From contig NZ_JQLY01000001.1 in the NCBI RefSeq assembly GCF_000744455.1, positions 1,550,001 to 1,614,000 of the forward strand: a stretch of DNA of 64,000 bases, given 5' to 3'. Positions 47,820 to 57,141 of this stretch are shown here, in pieces; the stretch's first letter is position 1, and every line of letters starts with the position of its first letter. The notes under the pieces are model-generated. The model saw only the letters and a list, made by a program, of their open reading frames with translations. It was not told the DNA's origin and made no database searches. The stretch is from Methanobacterium sp. SMA-27. GTDB lineage: Archaea; Methanobacteriota; Methanobacteria; Methanobacteriales; Methanobacteriaceae. Position numbers and translations under genes: made by a program.

Positions 47820-49058
47820 ATGAAAAATCCATTTCGTAAAGACATTATGCTGGTAATCATATTAACCATTGTATCTATTGTATCTATAATTTTATATCCT
47901 TTAACTAAATATCCACTTAATCTGGTTTCATATATACCTCTTGCATTGTTTTTACCAGGTTACGTATTTATAGCAACCAAATATCCTCTGAAAGATGATC
48001 TGGGGTTGTTGAAACGTATCATAGGGAGCATTATAATAAGTGTATTATTAACTCTTCTTTTAATATTAATAACCAATATTAAAATTCTGGGAATAAATTT
48101 AACAAGCGCAATCCTGTTAATTGGAATTTTTACAATATTATTATCATTCAATGCATTAAAAAAAGATACAACAATAAATGAAGATGATGATGTCAAAACA
48201 ATTGATAAAACAAGTTTCATATCAAAGGATCTTTTATTGATATTTTTAACCACTTTACTGGCTATAATATTTATTGTAACTCCCAAATTGAATGAGACTT
48301 TTATAAGAACAATTTTAGGACTATTTTTAATACTTTTTATACCAGGTTACTCGTTAATAGCTGCATTGTTCCCTAAAAAAGATGATTTAAATGGTATTGA
48401 ACGGGCTGCTTTAAGTTTCGGTTTGAGTATTGCAGTCACCCCATTAATAGGGTTAGCGCTTAACTACACACCATGGGGAATTAGATTAACTCCTATACTA
48501 ATTTCACTCTCGGCCTTTACAATTATAATGGTATTAATTGCATATATCCGTAGAAGAAGCGTTCCAGAAGATGAAAAATTTTATGTGAACTTTGGTGGAT
48601 TTTTTAGTTCAATTAAAGGAATGTTTAAGGGAGAATCTAAAACAAGTAGAATACTTTCAATAATATTAATCATTTCAATAATCTTAGCCATAGGAACTAC
48701 AGCATATATAATTGTCAAACCTAAGCAGGGTGAAACATTTACAGAATTTTATCTTTTAGGCCCCGGAGGTAAAGCATCAGATTATCCGACTAATTTAACT
48801 GTTGGACAGAACGCATCGGTTATAATAGGTGTTGTAAACCATGAATACAAAACAGTTGATTACAACGTAGTTGTTACCTCAGATGGTGTGATTATGAGTG
48901 AACAGAATATAACATTAACAAATGGTAACAAAACGGAAATCCCATACAACTTCACCGTCAGTTCGACAGGCACAAAGAAAATTGAGTTCCTTCTCTACAA
49001 ACTTCCAGATACTACAAATATATACAGATCCTTACATTTGTTTGTGAACGTAGTTTAA
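47820..49058 (+). CDS. DUF1616-family membrane protein
   Basis: 412 residues and clearly paralogous to the preceding gene, but with one fewer membrane module: KYPLNLVSYIPLALFLPGYV, LIPGYSLIAALFPKKDDL-type signature in the middle, RRRSVPEDEKFYVNFGGFFS, then a last helix and the outside domain ASDYPTNLTVGQNASVIIGV ending IEFLLYKLPDTTNIYRSLHL. Same orientation, 86 nt after the first copy. Function unknown; the outside domain resembles Ig-like carriers. Confidence 0.8.
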   Translation: MKNPFRKDIMLVIILTIVSIVSIILYPLTKYPLNLVSYIPLALFLPGYVFIATKYPLKDDLGLLKRIIGSIIISVLLTLLLILITNIKILGINLTSAILLIGIFTILLSFNALKKDTTINEDDDVKTIDKTSFISKDLLLIFLTTLLAIIFIVTPKLNETFIRTILGLFLILFIPGYSLIAALFPKKDDLNGIERAALSFGLSIAVTPLIGLALNYTPWGIRLTPILISLSAFTIIMVLIAYIRRRSVPEDEKFYVNFGGFFSSIKGMFKGESKTSRILSIILIISIILAIGTTAYIIVKPKQGETFTEFYLLGPGGKASDYPTNLTVGQNASVIIGVVNHEYKTVDYNVVVTSDGVIMSEQNITLTNGNKTEIPYNFTVSSTGTKKIEFLLYKLPDTTNIYRSLHLFVNVV

Positions 49059-49144
49059 ACTAGAACTATAAATGCAATATTTAAGCCTAAATCCGATGTT
49101 ATAACACCGAAAATTATTATTAAGAATATTTGGTGTTTTCTAAA

Positions 49145-49565
49145 ATGAACTTTGAAAAAATTGTAACGGCAATTCTAATTATTTTACTTGTAGTCGCAGT
49201 TTCATTTACTGTTTATAATAGTCAATCCTAATCATGGTGAAAAATTTACTGAGTTTTATATTTTAGGTGCAGGTGATATGGCAGGGAATTATCCGACCAA
49301 TTTGAGTGTTAATGAAACTGCAAATGTTACAATTGGGATTGTTAACCATGAACATTCCACAGCAACATATAACATGATAACAACTTTAAACGGTACAATA
49401 ATATCATATGAAAATTATACGCTGGTGAATAATGAAACCAAATTGATAAATTATTCATTCCAACCAATAATATCTGGTCATCAATCTTTAGAATTTAAAC
49501 TCTATAAATTACCGGATAACAATACAGTTTATCGTTCACTATTACTGTATTTGAATGTGAATTAA
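49145..49565 (+). pseudogene. Frameshifted short DUF1616-like paralogue
   Basis: Begins MNFEKIVTAILIILLVVAVS, a single membrane helix, and stops after VYNSQS. One surplus A near 49216 shifts the frame; correcting it gives VYIVNPNHGEKFTEFYILGA and continues through NYPTNLSVNETANVTIGIVN to the normal C-terminal LYKLPDNNTVYRSLLLYLNV. The product would be a ~139-residue, one-helix version of the neighbouring proteins' outside domain. The second half could also start separately at 49278. Third member of the array. Confidence 0.7.
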
Positions 49566-49633
49566 TAGTTAGTTATAACAAAACGTTATTTAAAACAGTA
49601 GTTTCTGTTAAAATCACGTATGAACATTTTTTT

Positions 49634-49649
49634 CGTGAAAAAAGTCACA
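49634..49649 (+). promoter_or_regulatory. Near-match CGTGA-N6-TCACA dyad
   Basis: CGTGA AAAAAG TCACA, one mismatch to TGTGA-N6-TCACA. It ends 24 bp before a TATA-like TCATATATAC (49674-49683), the same geometry as the adhesin site. Confidence 0.45.
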
Positions 49650-49673
49650 TATCTGTTAGGGAAGAATAGAAAA

Positions 49674-49683
49674 TCATATATAC
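49674..49683 (+). promoter_or_regulatory. Predicted TATA box, possibly for a leaderless mRNA
   Basis: TCATATATAC centred about 27 bp before the ATG at 49706. Archaeal transcription starts about 25 bp after the TATA centre, so the message would begin at or just before the start codon, and no ribosome site is visible. Confidence 0.45.
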
Positions 49684-49705
49684 TAGTAAAAAAAAACTAT
49701 ATGTT

Positions 49706-49939
49706 ATGATATCTACAGTAACCACAACCACAACTACCGTAACTACGACTGAGGTTATGGCTTACAGTATTATCGCTGTAATTGCTTTAATAGCATTACT
49801 AGCCCTTAAAGAAGTATTAAGTTCAGAAACAGAGAATACTAACCTAAAATCCTTTGTTAAAGGATCAAATATTGCCATAGTACCATTATTATTAGTTTTT
49901 GTAGCTATTGTGGCATATAAGGTAGTAACAGTAATTTAA
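49706..49939 (+). CDS. Small two-helix membrane protein with Thr-rich N-terminus
   Basis: 77 residues: a Thr/Val-rich start (MISTVTTTTTTVTTTEVMAY), a first helix SIIAVIALIALLALKEVL, a polar loop SSETENTNLKSFVKGSN and a second helix IAIVPLLLVFVAIVAYKVVT. Not a recognised family. It is followed after 13 nt by a lipoprotein gene on the same strand, so both are probably expressed from the promoter at 49674. Confidence 0.65.
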   Translation: MISTVTTTTTTVTTTEVMAYSIIAVIALIALLALKEVLSSETENTNLKSFVKGSNIAIVPLLLVFVAIVAYKVVTVI

Positions 49940-49952
49940 GGAGCCAGTAATT

Positions 49953-50603
49953 ATGAAAAGCACTAGAAATTCGATAATATTGTTAGTTTTAATCGCTTTA
50001 ATAGCGGTAGCGGTGAGCGGATGTACCAGTAATACCAATTCCACTAGTGTAAATCAATCATCTACTAAAGTCGCTTTTTTCAACAACGGATCTACTTGGT
50101 TCCATTTTAATGCAGTAATAGAAAACATGACATTGAAAAATGGCACAGTACAAAATTTCTATGTTGATGGATATATGAAACCAGGCGGTAATGTTACCCT
50201 TGATTTAAGCAGTATAGCAGGTTATGGAAATCAACAGTTACCTGCTGGAACAACAGTCAGAGTTATGGCTTGGAAAGGATTATTCAACCAAACAATAAAT
50301 TCCACTACAAACTCAAGTACTATGGAATTAGTTATGCAGGGATGGTCAAAAACTTTAAATCCTACATCTAATGATACAGCATACAATGTTTCAGTACCAA
50401 ATTTACCTGTTAATCAACTACCAGCAAACATCACAAACAGTACATTGATAATTGGTACCGACCCTGCATTGATTCAAGGATCTGGTAATAATTCAACTAT
50501 GTTACCTATCTTCGAAGAAGAAATTTTTACAGTTGATGCAAACGGTAAAGTAACAATGGTCTTTGTAACACCGGCAACACTGTGTAACATCTTAGCTATA
50601 TAA
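49953..50603 (+). CDS. Lipoprotein of unknown function
   Basis: 216 residues. Signal and lipobox: SIILLVLIALIAVAVSGC (Cys near 24). The exported part is Asn/Thr/Ser-rich with beta-strand patterns (WFHFNAVIENMTLKNGTVQN, FYVDGYMKPGGNVTLDLSSI) and several N-glycosylation sequons. Ribosome site AAGGAG about 9 nt upstream. Ends in a strong T-run, a likely terminator. Probably co-transcribed with the two-helix protein before it. Confidence 0.75.
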   Translation: MKSTRNSIILLVLIALIAVAVSGCTSNTNSTSVNQSSTKVAFFNNGSTWFHFNAVIENMTLKNGTVQNFYVDGYMKPGGNVTLDLSSIAGYGNQQLPAGTTVRVMAWKGLFNQTINSTTNSSTMELVMQGWSKTLNPTSNDTAYNVSVPNLPVNQLPANITNSTLIIGTDPALIQGSGNNSTMLPIFEEEIFTVDANGKVTMVFVTPATLCNILAI

Positions 50604-50661
50604 TTAAATATTTCTTTTTTTTTTAGAAATTAAATAACTATCTATATATGAAAGTGATATT

Positions 50662-51270
50662 GTGGAAAAAAAAGTTAAAATAGGCATAATATTAATCATT
50701 GCCTCCGGTTTTCTAATATACGGAGCAGCAACTGGTAGTTTAATGAGTTATGCCTTTGATCAGATTAATTATAATTACACTGGCTTTGCATCAATACCCA
50801 ACAATACTGTAAATGGAGGATCGCTTGGAGGACCTTATAATATTAATGGTAAAGGTCAAAAGTTTAAATTCACAGTTGCATTGAAGGGAGCTGAAAATTT
50901 TGAAGATCCATTATGTTATACTAAAGATGGATTAACAGCTGATGGTAAATTAGATACTATCAATGTAAACTCTAATACTATAATGGCCCTCATGAATAAA
51001 GACTTTAAAAAGGCAATGTTTGTAACGCCCTTAACCGGACATTTTAACATGTCCTGTGCTGCATGGACCGGATATGGTAACTTCACAAATAATGGAACAG
51101 ACTTCCCCGGTAACTTTAAAATTGATGGAGCTGTGACAGATTGGGAGGGAACATTTAAATTTATTCCTGATGGTAATAAAATTGCAATTATAACTAGTTA
51201 TATATGGTATCCTCATGGACAGAAAGCTACCGGGCCAATCCATAATGTAAACAAAACATATTATATGTAA
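50662..51270 (+). CDS. Membrane-anchored extracytoplasmic protein, unknown
   Basis: 202 residues from GTG 50662 (GTGAT upstream). One N-terminal helix (VKIGIILIIASGFLIYGAAT) is followed by a soluble beta-rich domain, with features such as GGPYNINGKGQKFKFTVALK and TGHFNMSCAAWTGYGNFTNN and paired cysteines near 97 and 134. I do not recognise the family. Located in a stretch of small envelope proteins. Confidence 0.65.
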   Translation: MEKKVKIGIILIIASGFLIYGAATGSLMSYAFDQINYNYTGFASIPNNTVNGGSLGGPYNINGKGQKFKFTVALKGAENFEDPLCYTKDGLTADGKLDTINVNSNTIMALMNKDFKKAMFVTPLTGHFNMSCAAWTGYGNFTNNGTDFPGNFKIDGAVTDWEGTFKFIPDGNKIAIITSYIWYPHGQKATGPIHNVNKTYYM

Positions 51271-51529
51271 AAATATTAATTTTCTAATTATTTTTTTATT
51301 TAATTCAATTCTTTTTTTAAGAAAATTATATCATTTTTAAGGGTTCTTCGTTAATTCTATATGGATATAATTACATAATAATAAGTTGAGATATGTGTAA
51401 TATATTCAATTAGAATTAGTCAACTTTTATGAGAATATAAAGGTGATCTTTAGTTAGGGAGTTATAATATTGTGTCTTATGAAATTAATATCAAAGAAAG
51501 AATTATATAAAAGATAAAATCGTATTATA

Positions 51530-52308
51530 ATGATTATCCATGGTCTTTGGATAATACCATTGTGCTTGGAATATTTTAAGGAACGATTTGAAGGTTTAGG
51601 ATATAATGTATTGACACCTGCATGGCCAGGTTCATGAAGGTGATGTTGAAGATATTCGTAGAAATGCCCAAGCAAAAATAACTAATCTTGGTTTAGAAGA
51701 CATTATTCAACATTACGAAAAAATTATCCATGAAATGGGATGGCCTGCAATTCTTAATGGTCATTTGTTTGGTGGTTTGATTGTACAAATACTCCTTGAC
51801 AATGGATATGGATCTGCTGGGGTAGGTATGGATTCTGCGGCTCCTAAAGGAGTGCATAAATTAACCTATGCTGAGCTAAAATCTGCATTTCCAGTATTAT
51901 CTCGCCCAGGAAACAGACACAAGGCAGTTGGCTTAACTTTTGAAGAGTTCCATCATACATTTGCAAATAATATGTCAGGAAAAGATGCAAAAAAAGTTTA
52001 TAACCGATATGCAATACCTGATACGGGTAAAGTTGTTTTTGAAAGTGTTTTCGATGACTTTACAAGTCATGCCCTTATAAATGTCAACTACAAAAAATAG
52101 CAAAAGAAGTCCGCTTTTGTTTATTGCGGGTAGTGATGATCATATAGTACCCGCAGCTGTAAGTAAATCAAACTATGGTAAATACAAAGATTCCACAGCT
52201 GTAACTGATTTTCACGAGTTCGAAGGTCGTTCATATTTGATCATGTTAGAAAAGGGCTGGGAAGAAGTAGTAGATTATATTGAACAATGGATAACAAAGA
52301 TATTATAA
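51530..52308 (+). pseudogene. Alpha/beta hydrolase, frameshifted and catalytically dead
   Basis: Reading across shifts near 51630 and 52090 gives a full alpha/beta hydrolase: MIIHGLWIIPLCLEYFKERF, YNVLTPAWPGHEGDVEDIRR, then the nucleophile elbow NGHLFGGLIVQILL, in which the expected Ser of GHSFGG is Leu, and at the end the expected catalytic His region reads FEGRSYLIMLEKGWEEVVDY, with Tyr in place of His. The acid motif FIAGSDDHIVPA remains. Two frameshifts and two lost catalytic residues show a decayed gene. Confidence 0.82.
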
Positions 52309-52381
52309 ATAATATCAATTAAATTTTTTTTAGAAAAATACTTCAGATATTCTTTTAATTCAAAATTTTGGAGGGCAATAT

Positions 52382-52717
52382 ATGACAGAAATTACCGATG
52401 AATATATGAAACAACTGCTTACAAAATCAAAAAATTACACCATTGTAATTTTAAGGAAAACTGAAAAAATTAATGAACCTGGGAATGATCAAATCAAATA
52501 TGAACATGGCAAAAGGAATTTCCAACTTAGAAAAAATGGAATTATTTCAATTATTTGTAGAATAAAGGATGAAAGTAATATAAGTGGAATAGCGATTTTT
52601 AATAGCAATCCAGATGAAGTGAAGAAAATCATGGATGAAGATCCAGGAGTTACCGCAGGAATATTTACATATGAAATTCATCTCAGTAGCAGCTTCGTAG
52701 GTGACAAACTTCCATGA
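52382..52717 (+). CDS. YCII-like dimeric alpha-beta barrel protein
   Basis: 111 residues: KSKNYTIVILRKTEKINEPG at the start, then HGKRNFQLRKNGIISIICRI and SNPDEVKKIMDEDPGVTAGI followed by FTYEIHLSSSFVGD. The DP-x-V-x-AGIF-x-YE-[IV]-H pattern resembles YCII-related proteins, usually small enzymes or binding proteins of unknown substrate. GGAGGGCAATAT upstream is a strong ribosome site. Single gene. Confidence 0.7.
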   Translation: MTEITDEYMKQLLTKSKNYTIVILRKTEKINEPGNDQIKYEHGKRNFQLRKNGIISIICRIKDESNISGIAIFNSNPDEVKKIMDEDPGVTAGIFTYEIHLSSSFVGDKLP

Positions 52718-52870
52718 TTAGAATATAAATATAATATATCAACAAGGGAATTTAGAAATATAACGGATATTTAATAAAATGGATTAAAAACAATCCATTT
52801 ATCTTATTAAATAGAATTATTTCGATATAGTTATAAATCCTTTTTTTTAGATTAAGTTTTTTATTTTTAA

Positions 52871-54196
52871 TTAAAGGAAATGGAAAAGTACAGGTGCATA
52901 AAATGGCACTATTAAAAAGAGGAATGTATTAGATATTCCGTGTGAGAGAGTTACTCCTATTATACTTCTTGTTTTTTGGAATGCATAACCATAGAACAGT
53001 GCTACAGAGAATACAAATATAAGATCGTAAAAAGAGTTCCATCCGATGTGGAGAGCTGTAAATAATAAAGCAGTATATAAAAGCCCTAATACGGTACCAT
53101 AAACATTTTCAGCATTTTTTTGAATAATCCCTCTGAATAAAAGTTCCTCTGCTAATCCTGTTGAGATGATCAATATGACCGATGCAATAATCAAATTTAC
53201 AGGATTTAATGTAGAAATTAATGGTTTAGGTTGAAGTATCAAATATTCAATGGTCCCCAAAAATATACCGGTTAAAGCTATTAATAGCTGTATCTTTTTA
53301 TTACCCCAAATTAACCCTACATGTTTTCTTGTAAGTCCTTGACTCCTCATAATAGTATATGAAGCAGCAAATAGAGGTACTGCAATTACAGGGAACCAAT
53401 ATAATGCAGGCACTTGCATTAATGGTATAGAAAGACCAATAATCCTTATCATTGGCAATACCATCATGGATCTAAGTAGAATAGAATAGTTATGGGAAAC
53501 ATTAAATGATGAATTTATCAGAAGTGCGAAAAGTATAACAGTTTCCAAAACAAGTCCAAGTTCCTTATTCAAAAAAGTGACACATAACTCTGCAATGATT
53601 AATCCAATTAAATATGTAACAGCAAGTATTTTCTCGTTTCTTGTTGTTTTAACTTTAGAACGTTTGCTAGAAATTTCATGGATCAGTTTGTTGATATGTT
53701 TTACCCTGTCGTGTTCACCTATCTTTTCAAAAATTGTAGCTGAACTTTCATATTCTATTATTGCATCTTCCCATGCATCTTGTGATTCATAGGTTCCACC
53801 AACAAGTGATTGTACAACTGCTTTCCTTTCCTGTTCCTTTTTATTATCAAATTTGTTGATAGCATCTAAATAATATCCTCTTGCTTCAACAAATTTTCCT
53901 AACTTTTCTTGTATTAATCCAATTCCAGTTAGAGCATATCCTTCACCACTTTTATCTTCAGCTTGTTGATATGCTTTCAAAGATTTTTCATAGTAATCTT
54001 GTCCATTTTTGTAGTCTTCACTTTCAATGTAGATGTTGCCCATTTCAAGAAGTATATCTGCTTCAGTTTTTTTATCATCTTCATTTTTAAGATAATCCAA
54101 TGCCTTATTATAGTACTTTAATGCCTCTTCAAAAGCACCAAGTTTATGAAACTTTGATCCTCTTTCTAAAAATTCTTGTACATTCTTCCGATCCAT
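52871..54196 (-). CDS. TPR protein fused to CPBP-family intramembrane protease
   Basis: 441 residues. Four TPR-like repeats at about 8-175 (ALKYYNKALDYLKNEDDKK, YEKSLKAYQQAEDKSGEGYA). Then come eight or so membrane helices with the CPBP/Rce1-type motifs GLAEELLFRGIIQKNAENVY (EExxxR, catalytic Glu), LFTALHIGWNSFYDL (His) and GVTLSHGISNTFLF (His). Family members cleave or process membrane proteins, or act in defence and peptide maturation. The cytoplasmic TPR part probably recruits a partner. Single gene facing the dehydratase gene divergently. Confidence 0.85.
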   Translation of the reverse strand: MDRKNVQEFLERGSKFHKLGAFEEALKYYNKALDYLKNEDDKKTEADILLEMGNIYIESEDYKNGQDYYEKSLKAYQQAEDKSGEGYALTGIGLIQEKLGKFVEARGYYLDAINKFDNKKEQERKAVVQSLVGGTYESQDAWEDAIIEYESSATIFEKIGEHDRVKHINKLIHEISSKRSKVKTTRNEKILAVTYLIGLIIAELCVTFLNKELGLVLETVILFALLINSSFNVSHNYSILLRSMMVLPMIRIIGLSIPLMQVPALYWFPVIAVPLFAASYTIMRSQGLTRKHVGLIWGNKKIQLLIALTGIFLGTIEYLILQPKPLISTLNPVNLIIASVILIISTGLAEELLFRGIIQKNAENVYGTVLGLLYTALLFTALHIGWNSFYDLIFVFSVALFYGYAFQKTRSIIGVTLSHGISNTFLFLIVPFYAPVLFHFL

Positions 54197-54386
54197 GTTT
54201 TATAACCTTGAAGAGTTTATTAAATATAATTGTGAATTAACTAGCATTTAATTTACAATTAGGGAGTTATAAATTTATCCAATAACATTACTTGTACCCT
54301 CTTTAATATACAGTTTTGTTGAGTTTATTTCATAAGTATATAATTACAGAGATAAAATAAAGATATAGGAAATGGAGATTATAAAA

Positions 54387-55601
54387 ATGAGTTGGAATGA
54401 TAAAAATGTTTTAATCACAGGTGCCAATGGTTTTGTTGGGTCATATCTGGCAGAGGAACTTCTAAAAAATGGATCTAATGTTTATGGATTGATACAAAGA
54501 GGAACAGGAGATTTGTATTCTACAAATCTGACAGATCATGGTTTAGAAAACGATCTTAAACTTATTGAAGGTGATTTAACCGATATAACTTCTCTTGCCA
54601 ATGCATTAGATGAATCAGAACCAGATTATGTTTTTCATTTGGCTGCACAATCTTTTGTTCCTGCTTCATTCAAGAATCCTTTGGCAACACAAATGATAAA
54701 TGGTATAGGAACTGCAAATCTTTTAGATGCAATCAGAATTAAAGAATATAATCCAAAAACAATTTTTGCAGGTTCAAGTGAAGAATATGGCATGATAATA
54801 ACATCACAAGAACAGTATGAACAGGTGAAATCACAATACAAGAATATTTTTCCCGAACCTGAAGAAATTCCCGAACTACCTATAAAAGAAACCAATCCCC
54901 TTAGACCTATGTCACCCTATGCAACTTCAAAGGTTTATGGTGATTTTCTAATGAGAAATTATTTTAATTCATTTGGATTGAACACTATTGTTTCCAGGGC
55001 TTTTAACCATGAAGGTGCTGGAAGGGGAGTTATGTTTGTAACATCTGTAATCACGGATCAGGTAGCAAAACTTAAATCTGGACAAATAGATCGGATTAAA
55101 ATAGGAAATCTAAACTCATTTAAAGACTGGTCACATGTAAAAGACATTATTATGGGTTATATGAAACTAGCTTTAAATGGTAAATCTGGAGATGTTTATA
55201 ATCAAGGAGCTATGAGAACCAATTCTGTATTGAGTTACATACTACTCAGTTTAGAACAAGCAGGTTATACTATTAATAGGATAGAAACATTCAAAGGTGA
55301 AAAAAAAGTATCAAACCCTACAGAAATAGATGCTAATCCAATCTTTGGTGTTAAATTCGATAAAACACTTGTTGATCGAAAGATGCTAGAAGAGGATCTT
55401 GAATATTCAATTACAGATAAAGGAATTAATGTATGGACAGACCAGGGAAAAATTGTTGTAGAATTTAATCCAAACAGATTCAGACCAGCAGAGGTTCCAA
55501 TAATGCTAGCCGACACAAGGAAGATTCAAAAAATTGGCGCTAAAACAAATTATTCCATAAAGGATATCATAAATGATCAGCTAAATTATTTAAATAAATA
55601 G
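54387..55601 (+). CDS. GDP-mannose 4,6-dehydratase-like SDR enzyme
   Basis: 404 residues from ATG 54387 (GGAG at 54374; the frame opens at 54372). Extended SDR: KNVLITGANGFVGSYLAEEL, YVFHLAAQSFVPASFKNPLA, FAGSSEEYGM, MSPYATSKVYGDFLMRNYFN (YxxxK), SRAFNHEGAGRGVMFVTSVI and FKDWSHVKDIIMGYMKLALN, the GMD-type pattern. An insert at about 133-155 and an unusual C-terminal ~100 residues (VKFDKTLVDRKMLEEDLEYS) make it longer than the usual ~340. Makes a deoxysugar precursor; next to the RR-glycosyltransferase fusion. Confidence 0.82.
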   Translation: MSWNDKNVLITGANGFVGSYLAEELLKNGSNVYGLIQRGTGDLYSTNLTDHGLENDLKLIEGDLTDITSLANALDESEPDYVFHLAAQSFVPASFKNPLATQMINGIGTANLLDAIRIKEYNPKTIFAGSSEEYGMIITSQEQYEQVKSQYKNIFPEPEEIPELPIKETNPLRPMSPYATSKVYGDFLMRNYFNSFGLNTIVSRAFNHEGAGRGVMFVTSVITDQVAKLKSGQIDRIKIGNLNSFKDWSHVKDIIMGYMKLALNGKSGDVYNQGAMRTNSVLSYILLSLEQAGYTINRIETFKGEKKVSNPTEIDANPIFGVKFDKTLVDRKMLEEDLEYSITDKGINVWTDQGKIVVEFNPNRFRPAEVPIMLADTRKIQKIGAKTNYSIKDIINDQLNYLNK

Positions 55602-55768
55602 TCTAATATTATCCATACAAATAAATTCCAAAACATTAAAATAACTGTTATATATAAGCAAAAATCAATTAATATTATTATAATATTTAAGGAAAAACTT
55701 GGGATTAATTTCATTTATAAATTTATTGTTAAACTCTGTAAAAATTCATCTTTAGAGGAGAATAATCA

Positions 55769-57043
55769 ATGTACAAGAATAAAATTTTAGTTGTAGATGA
55801 GAATAGATTAGATGCAATTAAAATTAAAGAAAAACTTGAAAAATTAGGTTATAAAATATTAACAGCTACAACCGGTAAAGAAGGAATAAAGATTGCAATT
55901 GAAAATAATCCTGAAATTATTCTTGTAGATTTACAGCTAACAGGAAAAATGAGTGGAATAGAAGCTGTAAAAAAAATTCATACATACCACAATATTCCTG
56001 TTATCTATATGACAGATTATTGGGATGAAGAGATATTAGAAAAGGTTAAATTAACTAATCCCTATGGTTTTATTGTAAAACCCTTAAAAATAAGCGAAGT
56101 CAATGCCAATATCCAAATGGCAATTTACAAACATCAATCTGACAGTAACAAAAGAGAATTTTCAGAACGTATTACAGCAATAATACCTGCTTACAACGAA
56201 CAAGTAACAATTGGAAGTGTTGTTTTAAAAACCAAGATGTATGTCAACAGGGTAATTGTTGTAGATGATGGAAGTACTGATAAAACAGTGGAAATAGCTG
56301 TTCTTGCTGGTGCAGAAATTATAAGACATAAAACCAATATGGGTAAAGGAAAGGCTCTTAAAACAGGTTTTGAAGTTTCAAAAGGTGCACAAATAATTGT
56401 GACATTGGATGCTGATGGTCAACATAGTTCATCAGATATACCGAAACTTGTAAAGCCCATAATTGATGGAGAAGCCGATATTGTTAATGGAAGTAGATAT
56501 ATTGATGGTGATGATAAAAATACTCCATCTTATAGGAGAGTTGGTCAAACTGTTTTGGATAAGGCAACAAACTTCAATGCAAAAACCCATATAACAGATA
56601 GTCAAAGTGGGCTCAGGGCATTTGCATCTTATACAATTCCTGCATTTAAATTCAGAGAAACAGGTTATGGTATTGAAAGTGAGATGATAATAGAAGCTTC
56701 AAATGCTGGATTTAAAATCGTAGAAGTTCCAATAGGAGTACGGTACGATGTTGATGGTTCTAAAATGAATCCTTTAAGCCATGGTATTGGTGTATTGGTT
56801 AAAGTTCTTCAGGATATAGAATTCAATAGACCCCTTTATTATTTCACAATACCTGGAGTTATTATGATAGCAGTAGGTTTAATATCCGGTTTAATATTCT
56901 TTGGATCTTATCTCGATCATAGAAGTAGTAGTCTTGCACCAACAATATTAGCAGCATTGTTAACAATAGCTGGAACATTTATAGCATTTACCGGAATAAT
57001 ACTACATTCAATTAGCAGAATGATTGAAAGAGTCTTAGACTAA
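55769..57043 (+). CDS. Response regulator receiver fused to family 2 glycosyltransferase
   Basis: 424 residues. Residues 1-120 form a receiver domain (KILVVDENRL with D10/E11, phospho-acceptor D54 in ILVDLQL, T82, K104). From 134 there is a GT2 domain of the dolichol-phosphate mannose/glucose synthase type: ITAIIPAYNEQVTIGSVVLK, VIVVDDGSTDKTVEI, NMGKGKALKTGFEVSKGAQI and the metal site VTLDADGQHSSSDIPKLVKP. Two membrane helices end the protein (about 350-375 and 390-415). This suggests phosphorylation-controlled synthesis of a polyprenyl-phosphate sugar. GAGGAGA upstream fixes the start. No histidine kinase is nearby. Confidence 0.88.
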   Translation: MYKNKILVVDENRLDAIKIKEKLEKLGYKILTATTGKEGIKIAIENNPEIILVDLQLTGKMSGIEAVKKIHTYHNIPVIYMTDYWDEEILEKVKLTNPYGFIVKPLKISEVNANIQMAIYKHQSDSNKREFSERITAIIPAYNEQVTIGSVVLKTKMYVNRVIVVDDGSTDKTVEIAVLAGAEIIRHKTNMGKGKALKTGFEVSKGAQIIVTLDADGQHSSSDIPKLVKPIIDGEADIVNGSRYIDGDDKNTPSYRRVGQTVLDKATNFNAKTHITDSQSGLRAFASYTIPAFKFRETGYGIESEMIIEASNAGFKIVEVPIGVRYDVDGSKMNPLSHGIGVLVKVLQDIEFNRPLYYFTIPGVIMIAVGLISGLIFFGSYLDHRSSSLAPTILAALLTIAGTFIAFTGIILHSISRMIERVLD

Positions 57044-57141
57044 TAGATTTTATATTCTTAATAACACTTTTTTTTAAATAAAAGAGGAAAATAATATTTA
57101 TTATACCCTGGTATGTAAAAACAATTTAAAAAAGGAAAAAA

